Assembly: GCF_029623955.1 (NCBI RefSeq)
Contig: NZ_JARSBP010000012.1
Coordinates: forward strand, 42,880-106,879
Length of the DNA: 64,000 bases
Direction of reading: 5' to 3'
DNA from: Mycobacterium sp. 236(2023)
GTDB taxonomy: Bacteria; Actinomycetota; Actinomycetes; Mycobacteriales; Mycobacteriaceae
Part shown: piece after piece, positions 43,222 to 52,341 of the stretch
How the letters are laid out: the number at the start of each line of letters is the position of its first letter
How positions within the stretch are numbered: position 1 is the first letter of the stretch
Notes under the pieces: model-generated
What the model was told of the DNA's origin: nothing
Databases searched by the model: none
Seen by the model: only the letters and a program-made list of their open reading frames with translations
Program-made: the position numbers and the translations under genes

Positions 43222-43386
43222 CCGGGAAATCCACGCTTGCGACCAGGTCGCGTGTGACCACTCTCACTAACTGACACGTTTGGAGTTTGGCCGCTTCGGG
43301 CAAACGCCGAAATTGACTGCAGCGAAGGATATTTCACCGAAAACCGCTGAATAGACAGTGTTTCAGCTAACGGTTAACCTGCTCCC

Positions 43387-44475
43387 GTGAGGCGCGGTAT
43401 AGACCATTGGTGGCGATCCCCCGACCACCACCAACTGATGACCAGTTACCTCGTGCGGCGGGGTTTGCAGCCGGCCGCGTGCGCGTTGATGGCGGCGGGT
43501 ACGGCCGCATACGGAATGGCCGCGGCAGCCATGCTCTTCAGCCCTCGCGGACCTCAGGGTGCGGTCGCGGTGACCGCTTCGATTGTCGTCATCGCATTCT
43601 CGGCACTCGCCGCGGCGTACTGGATCAAAGGATGGCCGACGCTCCGAGCCTCGATCGGCATCGTCCTGCTGTCGTCACTGGGACTGATCTCCGTGTGCCT
43701 CGCCCAGTCCAGCCCCATCGCGGGCCTGCTCGGTTCCACCGGATTCGCCGTCCTCGCCGGATACGTCGCCTTCGTTCACAGCGCCCGACTCCTGGCCGCC
43801 GTCATCGTGTGCGGCGTGATCACCATCTCCGTCTGCATCACCCGGCTCGCCGCCGCGGGCGATGTCGCGATGGCGCTCAGCATCGTCCCCGTGGCAGTCG
43901 TGGCACTCGTGATCCTGCCGTTCGCCGGACAACTCCTGGCGCGCCTGCTGGGCATCGACGCCCACCGCTCGGATACCGACGCCCTGACCGGCCTACTAAA
44001 TCGTCACGGATTCCGCACCGCTGCAACCGAATTGGCATCGAACCTCAATACGCGCGGTAGTCACCTCACGATCGCGATGATCGACCTCGATCGCTTCAAG
44101 CAGATCAACGACACGCTGGGGCACAGCGCCGGTGATCAGATCCTCATCGACGTCGGCGCGGCACTGCGCGCGGCGGTCGACAAGGACGCTCTGGTGGTCC
44201 GTTACGGCGGTGAAGAGTTTCTGGTCGCCGAGGTCCAGCCGTCGTCCCGGACCGACCTCGGGAACCGAATTCTCGCCGCATTCGACGGTTTGGAGCAGCG
44301 CGTGACGGCGAGCGTCGGCCTGGACAGCACCGAGCACCTTCCTTCGGAACCCAGGGCGCTGCGCAGCAGCCTCGACAGGCTGCTCGCCTCGGCCGACACC
44401 GCCATGTACGAGGCGAAGCGATCCGGCGGTAATGCCGTCAGCCGGGCGGGGGTCCGCGACGCCGCTGCCGCCTGA
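43387..44475 (+). CDS. Membrane-bound GGDEF diguanylate cyclase
   Basis: This 362-residue protein has an N-terminal HWWRSPDHHQLMTSYL motif and six or seven membrane segments (about residues 25-200), then a GGDEF domain. It contains DALTGLLNRHGF, MIDLDRFKQINDTLGHSAGDQIL and an active-site variant RYGGEEFLVAEV. GGEEF is catalytically competent in other cyclases, so it probably makes cyclic di-GMP. No EAL domain is present. The start is a GTG at 43387. The membrane part likely senses a signal. It is convergent with the P450-like mini-gene, 4 bases apart. Confidence 0.9.
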   Translation: MRRGIDHWWRSPDHHQLMTSYLVRRGLQPAACALMAAGTAAYGMAAAAMLFSPRGPQGAVAVTASIVVIAFSALAAAYWIKGWPTLRASIGIVLLSSLGLISVCLAQSSPIAGLLGSTGFAVLAGYVAFVHSARLLAAVIVCGVITISVCITRLAAAGDVAMALSIVPVAVVALVILPFAGQLLARLLGIDAHRSDTDALTGLLNRHGFRTAATELASNLNTRGSHLTIAMIDLDRFKQINDTLGHSAGDQILIDVGAALRAAVDKDALVVRYGGEEFLVAEVQPSSRTDLGNRILAAFDGLEQRVTASVGLDSTEHLPSEPRALRSSLDRLLASADTAMYEAKRSGGNAVSRAGVRDAAAA

Positions 44476-44479
44476 CGCG

Positions 44480-44821
44480 TCAGGGCAGCAGCAGCCCGAC
44501 GATGATTGCGCGGATCTGGTCTGCAGTGAGCCCGTCACCGTCCGCTTCGAGGGCAATGAGGTCGGAGATCAGGTCCTCGCCCGGGCGCCAGCACCGTTGC
44601 GCCACCAGCACGTCGAGATAGGCGTCGAGCGCGTCGATGCTCACGAACTCTGGTCCGTCGCCCCACTGAGCAATCCATAACCAGTCGCGCGACGGTATCT
44701 GCAATGCCACACACAACCCGTAGAGGCGTTCGCCGAGCACGACGACCGCCGGATCGTCGGCGGCGGCACACGGGATTCGCGACGAGAGCATGTCCGACAA
44801 CTTCACCAGCAGCGTGCTCAT
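44480..44821 (-). CDS. Cytochrome P450-fragment-like mini-protein
   Basis: This 113-residue protein resembles only one slice of a bacterial cytochrome P450. It covers the F/G to I-helix region with a PGEDLISDLIALEADGDGLTADQIRAIIVGLLL stretch. It stops exactly where P450s continue into the oxygen-binding AGHETT motif. There is no haem-binding Cys, no ExxR and no membrane segment, so it cannot be a working P450. The reading frame is intact with an ATG start, which argues for a maintained small protein rather than fresh decay. Function is unknown. It sits between the diguanylate cyclase gene and the car promoter region. Confidence 0.6.
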   Translation of the reverse strand: MSTLLVKLSDMLSSRIPCAAADDPAVVVLGERLYGLCVALQIPSRDWLWIAQWGDGPEFVSIDALDAYLDVLVAQRCWRPGEDLISDLIALEADGDGLTADQIRAIIVGLLLP

Positions 44822-44955
44822 GACTGACTCCCGACCATGGATCCACGTTATCGCTTAGATGTGCTCGGTGAAGTACTCCGTCCCACGGGCCAATCGGGTC
44901 GTATCGAACGAAAAGTGCGGGGCGGGAACAGAATTGCCGCATGGGGCGGGTAGCA

Positions 44956-44977
44956 CAATGTGTCGAGCGCCACATTG
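44956..44977. promoter_or_regulatory. CAATGTG-N8-CACATTG inverted repeat upstream of car
   Basis: Perfect 7-bp arms are separated by 8 bases. The repeat lies about 175 bases upstream of the car start and 135 bases from the divergent mini-gene start. It could bind a repressor of either gene. Confidence 0.5.
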
Positions 44978-45074
44978 GCGCAGCGCCGGCGAGAGGAATC
45001 ACAGACCTAAAAGCCCTTGTCACACCACACTCACAGCGCATTACCAGCCGATAACCCCCTTTTCGCGGAATACC

Positions 45075-45089
45075 TTTAGTGGCACTAAA
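45075..45089. promoter_or_regulatory. TTTAGTGGCACTAAA operator-like palindrome upstream of car
   Basis: Seven-base arms TTTAGTG and CACTAAA flank a single central G. The site overlaps the expected -35 position for a TATAAG -10 hexamer at 45100, so a bound repressor would block car transcription. The regulator is not in the immediate neighbourhood. Confidence 0.6.
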
Positions 45090-45153
45090 CGTCTCTGTGT
45101 ATAAGCGCAGCGTCGCGCTTCCCAAACCCACTATGTGTTCCGAGGTCCTTGTG

Positions 45154-48100
45154 ATGTCGACTGATCCCCGCGAGGAGCGGCTCGAACGCCGTATCGCCGA
45201 TTTGTTCGCCCATGATCATCAATTCGCCGCAGCCACACCAGACTTGGCCATAACCGAGGCCATCAACAAGCCTGATCTGCCCCTGCCGCTGATTCTGCAG
45301 ACCGTATTCGACGGCTACGCCGACCGCCCCGCGCTCGGGCAGCGCGACGTCCGGTTCGCCGCAGACCCATCCACCGGCCGCACCGTCGCCGAACTCCTGC
45401 CGAGCTTCAGCACGATCACCTACGCCGAGATGGGCAGGCGTGTCCAGGCCATCGCCGACGCCCTCAGCGAGGTCCGTCCCGGAGATCGTGTGGCGGTACT
45501 GGGCTTCACCAGTGTCGACTTCGTGACCTTCGACACCGCACTGGCCGCGCGCGGCGCCGTGTCGGTGCCGCTGCAGACGGCGGCACCAGTGACGACGTTG
45601 CGCCCGATCGTCGCCGAGACCGAGCCCGCGGCGATCGCGTCGTCGATCGACTACCTCGGCGATGCTGTCGATCTCGCGCTTGCTGCGCCCTCGGTCACCC
45701 GCATCGTCGTGTTCGACGATCTCCCCGAGGTGGACGATCACCGGGAGGCGCTCAGCGCGGCCCGCACCCGGTTGGCTGAGGTGGACCGCCAGGTTCGGCT
45801 CGACCGACTCGCGGATCTGGTGACAGAGGGCGCGAGTTCGACTGGCTCAGAACCTTTCATCTCCCCGGATGCTGATCCGCTCGCGCTGCTGATCTACACC
45901 TCGGGCAGCACAGGCGCGCCGAAGGGTGCCATGTACACCGCAGACATGATGGCCAATGCCTGGCGGCCGTCATCGCACGACCGGATCGGTGACCGCACCA
46001 CCTGGCCGTCGATCACGCTGAACTTCATGCCGATGAGCCATGTGATGGGCCGGATGATGCTCTACGGCACCCTGGGCGCCGGTGGAACCGCGTATTTCGC
46101 TGCGCGCAGCGATCTTTCGACGTTCCTGGAGGACCTCGCCCTAGTCCGTCCCACCCAGCTGGCGTTCGTACCGAGGATCTGGGACACCATCTACGCCGAG
46201 GTCGCCAAGGAACTGGAGCGCGGCTCCGCCTCCGAAAGCGAGGTGTTCGCCACCATGCGGCAGAGCCTGCTGGGCGGCCGCTTCCTCGCCGCGCTGTCGG
46301 GCTCTGCACCGGTGTCGCCGGAGATGAAGAAGTTCGTCGAGGCGCTTCTCGATCTGCACCTGACCGATGGCTACGGTTCGACCGAGGCCGGCATGGTGTT
46401 CACCGACGGGCAGGTGATCCGCCCGCCTGTTCTCGACTACAAGCTCGTCGACGTGCCCGACCTCGGTTACTTCCGCACCGACCAGCCGTATCCGCGCGGA
46501 GAGTTGCTGATCAAATCCACCAACTTGTTCCCCGGCTACTACAAGCGGCCCGAGGTGACGGCCGAGGTGTTCGACGAGGACGGCTTCTACCGCACCGGTG
46601 ACGTCGTCGCCGAGCTGGGTCCCGACCAGATCTCCTACGTGGACCGGCGCAACAACGTGCTCAAGCTGTCCCAGGGCGAGTTCGTGACCGTCTCCAAACT
46701 CGAGGCCGTCTTCGGGGACAGCCCGGTTGTCCGTCAGATCTACGTGTACGGCAACAGCGCGCGACCTTATCTGCTGGCCGTCGTCGTTCCGACCGACGAC
46801 GCGCTCGCGCACGACGACACAAAAACGCTGATCGCCGAATCGCTTCAGGATGTCGCGAAGGCGGCGGGGCTGCAGTCCTATGAGATCCCGCGCGACTTCC
46901 TCATCGAGACCACGCCGTTCACACTGGAGAACGGACTGCTCACCGGTATCCGGAAGTTGGCCCGGCCCAAGCTGAAGGAACACTACGGCGACCGCCTCGA
47001 AGTGCTCTACAGCGAGCTCGCCGAAGGCCAGGCCGACGAACTGCGCAGGCTGCGTCTGTCCGGCGCCGACCGGCCGGTCGCCGAAACCGTGAGCCGTGCA
47101 GCGGCTGCCTTGCTCGGCACCGCCGCCGGTGATCTGCGACCCGATGCCCACTTCACCGATCTGGGCGGAGATTCGTTGTCCGCCTTGACGTTCGCGAACC
47201 TCTTGCATGACATCTTCGGCGTCGAGGTTCCGGTCGGGGTGATCGTCAGCCCCGCAACCGACCTGGCGTCACTTGCCCGCTACATCGAATCTGAGCGCGA
47301 GAACGGCTACACCAGACCGACTTTCGCATCAGTTCATGGTGCGGGCGCCACCGAGGTGCAGGCCCGCGATCTGACACTGGACAAGTTCATCGACGCCAAG
47401 ACCCTCGCTGCGGCGCCGGCTGTGGCTGCGCCGAGCACGGAGGTTCGGACGGTCCTACTGACCGGAGCGACCGGATTCCTCGGTCGCTACCTTGCCCTCG
47501 AATGGCTGGAGCGTCTGTCGCTGGTCGGTGGCACGCTGATCTGTCTGGTCCGCGCCAAAGATGATGCGGCCGCTCGGGACCGGCTCGACAGCACCTTCGA
47601 CAGCGGCGATCCGGGGTTGCTGGAGCACTATCGGAAGCTGGCGGACGATCACCTCGTGGTCATCGCCGGCGACAAGGGCGAACCGAACCTCGGCCTGGAC
47701 CAGCAGACGTGGCAGCGCCTCGCCGACACCGTCGACCTGATCGTCGACCCCGCCGCGCTGGTCAACCACGTGCTGCCCTACAGCCAGCTGTTCGGCCCGA
47801 ACGCACTCGGCACCGCGGAGCTGATCCGTGTCGCGCTGACGACCAAGCAGAAGCCCTATGTCTACGTCTCGACGATCGGTGTCGGCGCAGGCATCGAGCC
47901 GGGACGTTTCACCGAAGACGGTGACATCCGCGAGATCAGCGCGACCCGCGCGGTCGACGACAGCTACGCCAACGGGTACGGCAACAGCAAGTGGGCGGGT
48001 GAAGTGCTGCTGCGGGAGGCTCACGATCTCTGCGGGCTGCCCGTTGCCGTCTTCCGGTGCGACATGATCCTGGCCGACACCACCTACGCCGGCCAGCTCA

Positions 48101-48648
48101 ACGTCCCCGACATGTTCACCCGGCTCATCCTGAGCTTGGTCGCCACCGGCGTTGCTCCCGATTCGTTCTATCGCACCGACTCCGCCGGACACCGGCAGCG
48201 GGCCCACTACGACGGTCTGCCAGTGGAATTCATCGCCGAGGCGATCTCCACCATCGGGGCGCACGTCCGCAGTGATTCCGTGACCGGGTTCGAGACGTAT
48301 CACGTGATGAACCCGCACGACGACGGCGTCGGGCTCGACGAGTTCGTCGACTGGATGATCGAAGCCGGTCACCCCGTGCGCCGGGTGGGTGACTACGCGT
48401 CGTGGCTGCAGCGGTTCACCGTCGCGGTCAACGCTCTACCCGACCGACAGAGGCAGGCCTCGCTGCTACCGCTGCTGCACAATTACCAGCACCCGGAGGT
48501 GCCGCTGCGCGGTTCGATGGCGCCGACCGACAGGTTCAGGGCGGCGGTGCAAGACGCGAAAATCGGTCCGGACAAAGACATTCCGCACATCACTGCAGCG
48601 ATCATCGACAAGTACGTGACCGACCTGGAGCTTCTCGGTCTGCTCTAG
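45154..48648 (+). CDS. car: Carboxylic acid reductase (FadD9 type)
   Basis: This 1164-residue multidomain enzyme reduces fatty or aromatic acids to aldehydes with ATP and NADPH. The adenylation domain (about residues 1-640) has LLIYTSGSTGAPKGAMYT, DGYGSTEAGMVF and YRTGDVV. A carrier-protein domain has the phosphopantetheine site LGGDSLSAL (about residue 675). The C-terminal reductase domain has the Rossmann motif TGATGFLGRYL and the YGNSKWAGE catalytic Tyr/Lys. A separate phosphopantetheinyl transferase is needed and is not in this window. The ATG at 45154 follows GAGGT; a GTG lies 3 bases upstream. Length matches characterised mycobacterial CARs. Confidence 0.96.
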   Translation: MSTDPREERLERRIADLFAHDHQFAAATPDLAITEAINKPDLPLPLILQTVFDGYADRPALGQRDVRFAADPSTGRTVAELLPSFSTITYAEMGRRVQAIADALSEVRPGDRVAVLGFTSVDFVTFDTALAARGAVSVPLQTAAPVTTLRPIVAETEPAAIASSIDYLGDAVDLALAAPSVTRIVVFDDLPEVDDHREALSAARTRLAEVDRQVRLDRLADLVTEGASSTGSEPFISPDADPLALLIYTSGSTGAPKGAMYTADMMANAWRPSSHDRIGDRTTWPSITLNFMPMSHVMGRMMLYGTLGAGGTAYFAARSDLSTFLEDLALVRPTQLAFVPRIWDTIYAEVAKELERGSASESEVFATMRQSLLGGRFLAALSGSAPVSPEMKKFVEALLDLHLTDGYGSTEAGMVFTDGQVIRPPVLDYKLVDVPDLGYFRTDQPYPRGELLIKSTNLFPGYYKRPEVTAEVFDEDGFYRTGDVVAELGPDQISYVDRRNNVLKLSQGEFVTVSKLEAVFGDSPVVRQIYVYGNSARPYLLAVVVPTDDALAHDDTKTLIAESLQDVAKAAGLQSYEIPRDFLIETTPFTLENGLLTGIRKLARPKLKEHYGDRLEVLYSELAEGQADELRRLRLSGADRPVAETVSRAAAALLGTAAGDLRPDAHFTDLGGDSLSALTFANLLHDIFGVEVPVGVIVSPATDLASLARYIESERENGYTRPTFASVHGAGATEVQARDLTLDKFIDAKTLAAAPAVAAPSTEVRTVLLTGATGFLGRYLALEWLERLSLVGGTLICLVRAKDDAAARDRLDSTFDSGDPGLLEHYRKLADDHLVVIAGDKGEPNLGLDQQTWQRLADTVDLIVDPAALVNHVLPYSQLFGPNALGTAELIRVALTTKQKPYVYVSTIGVGAGIEPGRFTEDGDIREISATRAVDDSYANGYGNSKWAGEVLLREAHDLCGLPVAVFRCDMILADTTYAGQLNVPDMFTRLILSLVATGVAPDSFYRTDSAGHRQRAHYDGLPVEFIAEAISTIGAHVRSDSVTGFETYHVMNPHDDGVGLDEFVDWMIEAGHPVRRVGDYASWLQRFTVAVNALPDRQRQASLLPLLHNYQHPEVPLRGSMAPTDRFRAAVQDAKIGPDKDIPHITAAIIDKYVTDLELLGLL

Positions 48649-49286
48649 ATGGGCAGCTTGTCGCGGACACGCCGGCGGCGCCCGAACAGGGATGCCCGCC
48701 GGCGCGGCACCGGATCCGTCACCGCATCCGGCTGATCCCAGGTCCCAGTGGTCGTCGTGGTGACGGGCGAGGGTGGCACCGGGGTGTGCGCGTCGCGATA
48801 CGCGATGTCCCGGGCGGTGCGCACCGACAGCCGGCCCGCCGCCAGCGCGGCCAGGAACACGATCAGTGCACCCAGTCCGGAGAAGTAGGTCAGTTCCAGC
48901 CAGACTCGCTGCGTCTCCGTCGCGGCCACGGGCTCGCCCGCAGACCCCAGACCCAACGGGACGGCGACGGCACGACCGACGACGAACCATGCGCCGGCGG
49001 CCACGGCGAGCCAGGTCCCGAGCATGGCCGTCGCCCGGTTGCGCGACGCGAACATCAACAGACCGCCAAGCACCGCGACCAAGCCCGGCAGGACCTGCAG
49101 CCAGCCACGCCCCGCCGTCCAGGCCCACGGCCGGTCCGGGCTGTAAGCGAAGTCGAAGAGCGGCCCGATGAACGGGATGAGTGCGCCCCAGACACCCAGC
49201 ACGACGATCAGCAAGCCGCTGACCGCGCCGCGGCTGCGCGGGATCCGCAGAGAGCCCCGGTGTTCCCGGGTCGGTGAGTCAACCAT
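48645..49286 (-). CDS. Four-segment integral membrane protein
   Basis: This 213-residue protein has four hydrophobic segments (about residues 25-45, 65-83, 90-112 and 130-150). A Thr/Pro-rich linker and a very basic C-terminal tail follow (RRRASLFGRRRRVRDKLP). An aromatic-rich loop (FDFAYSPDRPWAWTAGRGWLQ) lies between the first two segments. I do not recognise the family. The ATG at 49286 is preceded by AGGAGG. Its TAG overlaps the TAG of car, with which it is convergent. Probable inner-membrane protein; function unknown. Confidence 0.75.
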   Translation of the reverse strand: MVDSPTREHRGSLRIPRSRGAVSGLLIVVLGVWGALIPFIGPLFDFAYSPDRPWAWTAGRGWLQVLPGLVAVLGGLLMFASRNRATAMLGTWLAVAAGAWFVVGRAVAVPLGLGSAGEPVAATETQRVWLELTYFSGLGALIVFLAALAAGRLSVRTARDIAYRDAHTPVPPSPVTTTTTGTWDQPDAVTDPVPRRRASLFGRRRRVRDKLPI

Positions 49287-49346
49287 GGTTCCTCCTGACA
49301 AGATGCCCAGCGAGTACCCAGACTCCGTCGGCGATAACCGAGTGGC

Positions 49347-50270
49347 TCAGCGGCCGGATTGCCGCACCTGATCGACCACGCCGACGATCGCGTCGGCGAC
49401 CACTCGCGGCTGGTAGAGCATCATGTTGTGGCCGCTGTCTTCGATCAGGATGTTGCGCGTGCCGAGCGCCGCCGCCAGCATGTCGTTGGCCCGATAGATC
49501 TGGGCCTGCGTGTAGTTGTCCGGGTTGAGTTGTTCCGGCGCCGGGAACCGGTCGCCGCTGAGCACCACGGCCGGCACCTTCGGCAGCGGTGGCGCGGCCT
49601 CCACCGCGGCGAAGGACTGCTCGACTGCAACGCTCTCGTTGCCGGGGTCCCGGTCACGAGTGTCGACGTTGAAGGCGCCGTTCTGTTCGGGCGTCCCCAC
49701 ATCGGGCAGGAACTCCGACGTCGGTTCGACGAACACCAACCCGGCCACCAGATCCGGATGCCGGCGCGCCAGCAGGTCGAGAATCATGCCGCCGTACGAG
49801 TGCGCGACGAACACCAGCGGAGTCTGCAGCCCGGCCGCGCCGATGAGAGCGACCACGTCGTCGACATCCTGCTGGGTGGTGTGCGGTTGGGGCACCGGTG
49901 TCGATCTGTACTCGCCGTCGGGGCGGGTGTCGGGCCGGTCGTAGACGCAGATCCGGGTCGTCCGAGCGACAGTGGGCTGGGTCGCGTCGGGGCTCGGCAC
50001 CAGCGCCGCGGACTCGATGGTGTCGTAGGGCTGCGACCAGATCGGATCGTCGGGCGGAATGCGATGGTTCCACGCCTCGGCGTAACTGCCCATGCCGGGG
50101 ATGACGAACACGGTCGGCGATCCGGAGCCCTGACAGTCGAGGAACAGCGCGCGTCCGGACCCGATGTCGACGAGACCCGGTGCGGCCGAAGCGGGATCGG
50201 CCGCGCTCCGGGCACAGGCGGTGAGCGCGACCAGAACCGTCAGCGCTGCGCCGAAACGACGCCAGATCAC
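49347..50270 (-). CDS. Lipoprotein alpha/beta hydrolase
   Basis: This 307-residue protein has a lipoprotein signal (ALTAC, lipid-anchored Cys near residue 19) and an alpha/beta hydrolase domain. It has an oxyanion-type VFVIPGMGSYAEAW segment, a nucleophile elbow AHSYGG (Ser near residue 167) and a C-terminal EDSGHNMMLYQP with the catalytic His. It should act as an extracytoplasmic esterase or lipase; the substrate is unknown. It is followed upstream on the same strand by the DUF1304 gene, 10 bases away, and then the ruv genes. Confidence 0.85.
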   Translation of the reverse strand: MIWRRFGAALTVLVALTACARSAADPASAAPGLVDIGSGRALFLDCQGSGSPTVFVIPGMGSYAEAWNHRIPPDDPIWSQPYDTIESAALVPSPDATQPTVARTTRICVYDRPDTRPDGEYRSTPVPQPHTTQQDVDDVVALIGAAGLQTPLVFVAHSYGGMILDLLARRHPDLVAGLVFVEPTSEFLPDVGTPEQNGAFNVDTRDRDPGNESVAVEQSFAAVEAAPPLPKVPAVVLSGDRFPAPEQLNPDNYTQAQIYRANDMLAAALGTRNILIEDSGHNMMLYQPRVVADAIVGVVDQVRQSGR

Positions 50271-50280
50271 GGTGAGGACG

Positions 50281-50667
50281 CTACAACGCCAGCCCGATGA
50301 CGATCAGCACAATCGCGATCACCGGCAGGACACCCTGGGTGACGGCGGGCCGCGCCTTGTCCCGCGCGGCGGCCAGCAGAACCACCGCGGCGGCCAGCAT
50401 CGAACCCACCCCGGCGAACACCAACGCCACGCCGACCGACATCGACCCGGTGAACGCGGCGATGACACCGGTGATCGTCACGATGCCGAGGAACAGGTTG
50501 TAGAAACCCTGATTGAAGGCAAGCAGTTTGGTGGTTTCAGCCTCTTCCGGCGTCGTGCCGAACACCGCACGCGTGCGCGTCGAAGTCCATGTCACCGACT
50601 CCATCACGAAGATGTAGCCGTGCAACACAGCGGCGAGCACCGCCACGATCAGTCCAGCTGTCAGCAT
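50281..50667 (-). CDS. DUF1304 family small membrane protein
   Basis: This 128-residue protein has four membrane segments. The conserved HGYIFVMESVTWTSTRTRAVFGTTPEEAE loop and FNQGFYNLFLG motif are characteristic of DUF1304 proteins, which have no assigned function. It lies between ruvB and the lipoprotein hydrolase on the same strand. Confidence 0.85.
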   Translation of the reverse strand: MLTAGLIVAVLAAVLHGYIFVMESVTWTSTRTRAVFGTTPEEAETTKLLAFNQGFYNLFLGIVTITGVIAAFTGSMSVGVALVFAGVGSMLAAAVVLLAAARDKARPAVTQGVLPVIAIVLIVIGLAL

Positions 50668-50682
50668 GCGTCCATCCTGTCG

Positions 50683-51750
50683 TCAGTCGAACAATCCCAT
50701 GGCGCCGAGACCGCCCGCCCCCGCGGGTGGCGTCATCCCCAGGTGTTTCCATGCCTGCGCGGTGGCCACGCGGCCGCGCGGTGTGCGCGCGATCATCCCG
50801 GCCCGCACCAGGAACGGCTCACACACCTCCTCGACCGTCGTGGCTTCCTCCCCGACAGCCACCGCGAGGGTCGAGACCCCCACGGGGCCACCGCCGAAGC
50901 TGCGCGTCAGCGCGGACAGCACGGCGCGGTCGAGCCGGTCCAGCCCGAGTTCGTCGACGTCGTACACCTCCAACGCGGCTTTGGCGATATCACGGGTGAT
51001 GACCCCATCGGCACGTACCTCGGCGTAGTCGCGGACGCGCCGCAACAGCCTGTTCGCGATCCGTGGTGTGCCGCGCGAACGGCGGGCGATCTCGGCCCCT
51101 GCTTCGGTGCCCAGCTCGATGCCGAGGATCCCGGCCGAACGCGACAGCACACGTTCCAACTCGGCGGGCTCGTAGAAATCCATGTGCGCGGTGAACCCGA
51201 ACCGATCACGCAGCGGGCCCGTCAGCGCACCCGAGCGGGTGGTTGCGCCGACGAGCGTGAACGGTGCCACCTCCAGCGGAATCGAGGTTGCCCCAGGACC
51301 TTTCCCGACGACGACGTCGACCCGGAAGTCCTCCATCGCCAGATACAGCATCTCTTCTGCGGGCCGGGCGATGCGGTGGATCTCGTCGATGAACAGCACA
51401 TCGTGCTCGACGAGATTCGACAGCATGGCTGCCAGGTCGCCTGCCCGCTCGAGCGCGGGACCGGACGTGACGCGTAGCGACGTTCCGAGTTCGGCGGCGA
51501 TGATCATCGCCAGCGACGTCTTGCCGAGACCGGGCGGCCCGGACAGCAGGATGTGGTCGGGCGTGCCGCCGCGGTTCTTGGCCCCTTCGAGCACCAGTTG
51601 CAGCTGTTCCCGCACGCGGGGCTGGCCGATGAACTCCCCCAGCGACCGCGGCCGCAGACTGGCGTCGATGTCGCCCTCGCCGACCGTCAGCGCCGGTGAC
51701 ATCTCCCGATCGTCGGGCTCGTTCTCGGGGTTCTCGGTGAACCGGCCCAT
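50683..51750 (-). CDS. ruvB: Holliday junction branch-migration ATPase RuvB
   Basis: This 355-residue hexameric AAA+ motor drives branch migration with RuvA. It has RPRSLGEFIGQPRVREQLQ, Walker A SGPPGLGKTSLA (about residue 66), Walker B LFIDEIHR, sensor ATTRSGALTGPLRDRFG and a C-terminal winged-helix domain with TPRGRVAT. It follows ruvA by 3 bases in the ruvC-ruvA-ruvB unit. Confidence 0.98.
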   Translation of the reverse strand: MGRFTENPENEPDDREMSPALTVGEGDIDASLRPRSLGEFIGQPRVREQLQLVLEGAKNRGGTPDHILLSGPPGLGKTSLAMIIAAELGTSLRVTSGPALERAGDLAAMLSNLVEHDVLFIDEIHRIARPAEEMLYLAMEDFRVDVVVGKGPGATSIPLEVAPFTLVGATTRSGALTGPLRDRFGFTAHMDFYEPAELERVLSRSAGILGIELGTEAGAEIARRSRGTPRIANRLLRRVRDYAEVRADGVITRDIAKAALEVYDVDELGLDRLDRAVLSALTRSFGGGPVGVSTLAVAVGEEATTVEEVCEPFLVRAGMIARTPRGRVATAQAWKHLGMTPPAGAGGLGAMGLFD

Positions 51751-51753
51751 GAC

Positions 51754-52341
51754 CTACTTCTTCCCCAGCATCGACAGCGCGGCCCGCAGAGCCGTCGACG
51801 TGGTGGCCTCCGGGTCGTTGGCGAGCACCTTGTCGGTGGCTTCCTCGGCCTGCTTGAGGGCGAATCCGAGGCCGACGAGCGCTTCCACCACAGGCCCGCG
51901 GATCCCGTGGCCGCCCGCCGACGCCACCCCGCCCGACGTCGGGGTTCCGACCTTGTCGCGCAGCGTCAACACCAGCAGTTCGGCGGTCTTCTTGCCCACC
52001 TTGGGAATTCGGGTCAACGCGGTGACGTCACCATCGCCGATCGCCTGACGCAGCGCGGGACCGTCGTACATGGCGAGTGCGCCGAGCGCGATGCTCGGCC
52101 CGATCCCCGACACCCCGAGCAGGATCAGGAACAGGTCCCGCGCGTCGGAGTCGGCGAATCCGTACAGGGTCTGGGAATCTTCGCGCACGATCATCGCGGT
52201 GATCAGCCGGGCCTCGGTCCCGCGGCGCAGTGTGGCGAGCGTCGCCGGGGTCGCCATCACTTTGTAGCCGACCCCGGCCGCCTCGATGACGACGTGGTCG
52301 AGCGCGATGTCGAGGACCTCGCCCCGCACGGACGCGATCAC
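51754..52341 (-). CDS. ruvA: Holliday junction DNA-binding protein RuvA
   Basis: This 195-residue tetrameric junction-binding protein has an OB fold (MIASVRGEVLDIALDHVVIEAAGVGYKV), two helix-hairpin-helix motifs (LLGVSGIGPSIALGAL and LTRIPKVGKKTAELLV) and a C-terminal RuvB-binding domain. Its start overlaps the ruvC stop by 4 bases. Confidence 0.98.
   Translation of the reverse strand: MIASVRGEVLDIALDHVVIEAAGVGYKVMATPATLATLRRGTEARLITAMIVREDSQTLYGFADSDARDLFLILLGVSGIGPSIALGALAMYDGPALRQAIGDGDVTALTRIPKVGKKTAELLVLTLRDKVGTPTSGGVASAGGHGIRGPVVEALVGLGFALKQAEEATDKVLANDPEATTSTALRAALSMLGKK

Larger units (their letters stand above)
44822..45153. other. 332-base intergenic region upstream of car
   Basis: This region contains two clear inverted repeats (44956-44977 and 45075-45089), described separately. 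A TATAAG hexamer (45100-45105) could be the car -10 element, with the second palindrome over its -35 region. No extra gene is seen; weak frames lack ribosome binding sites. Confidence 0.55.
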
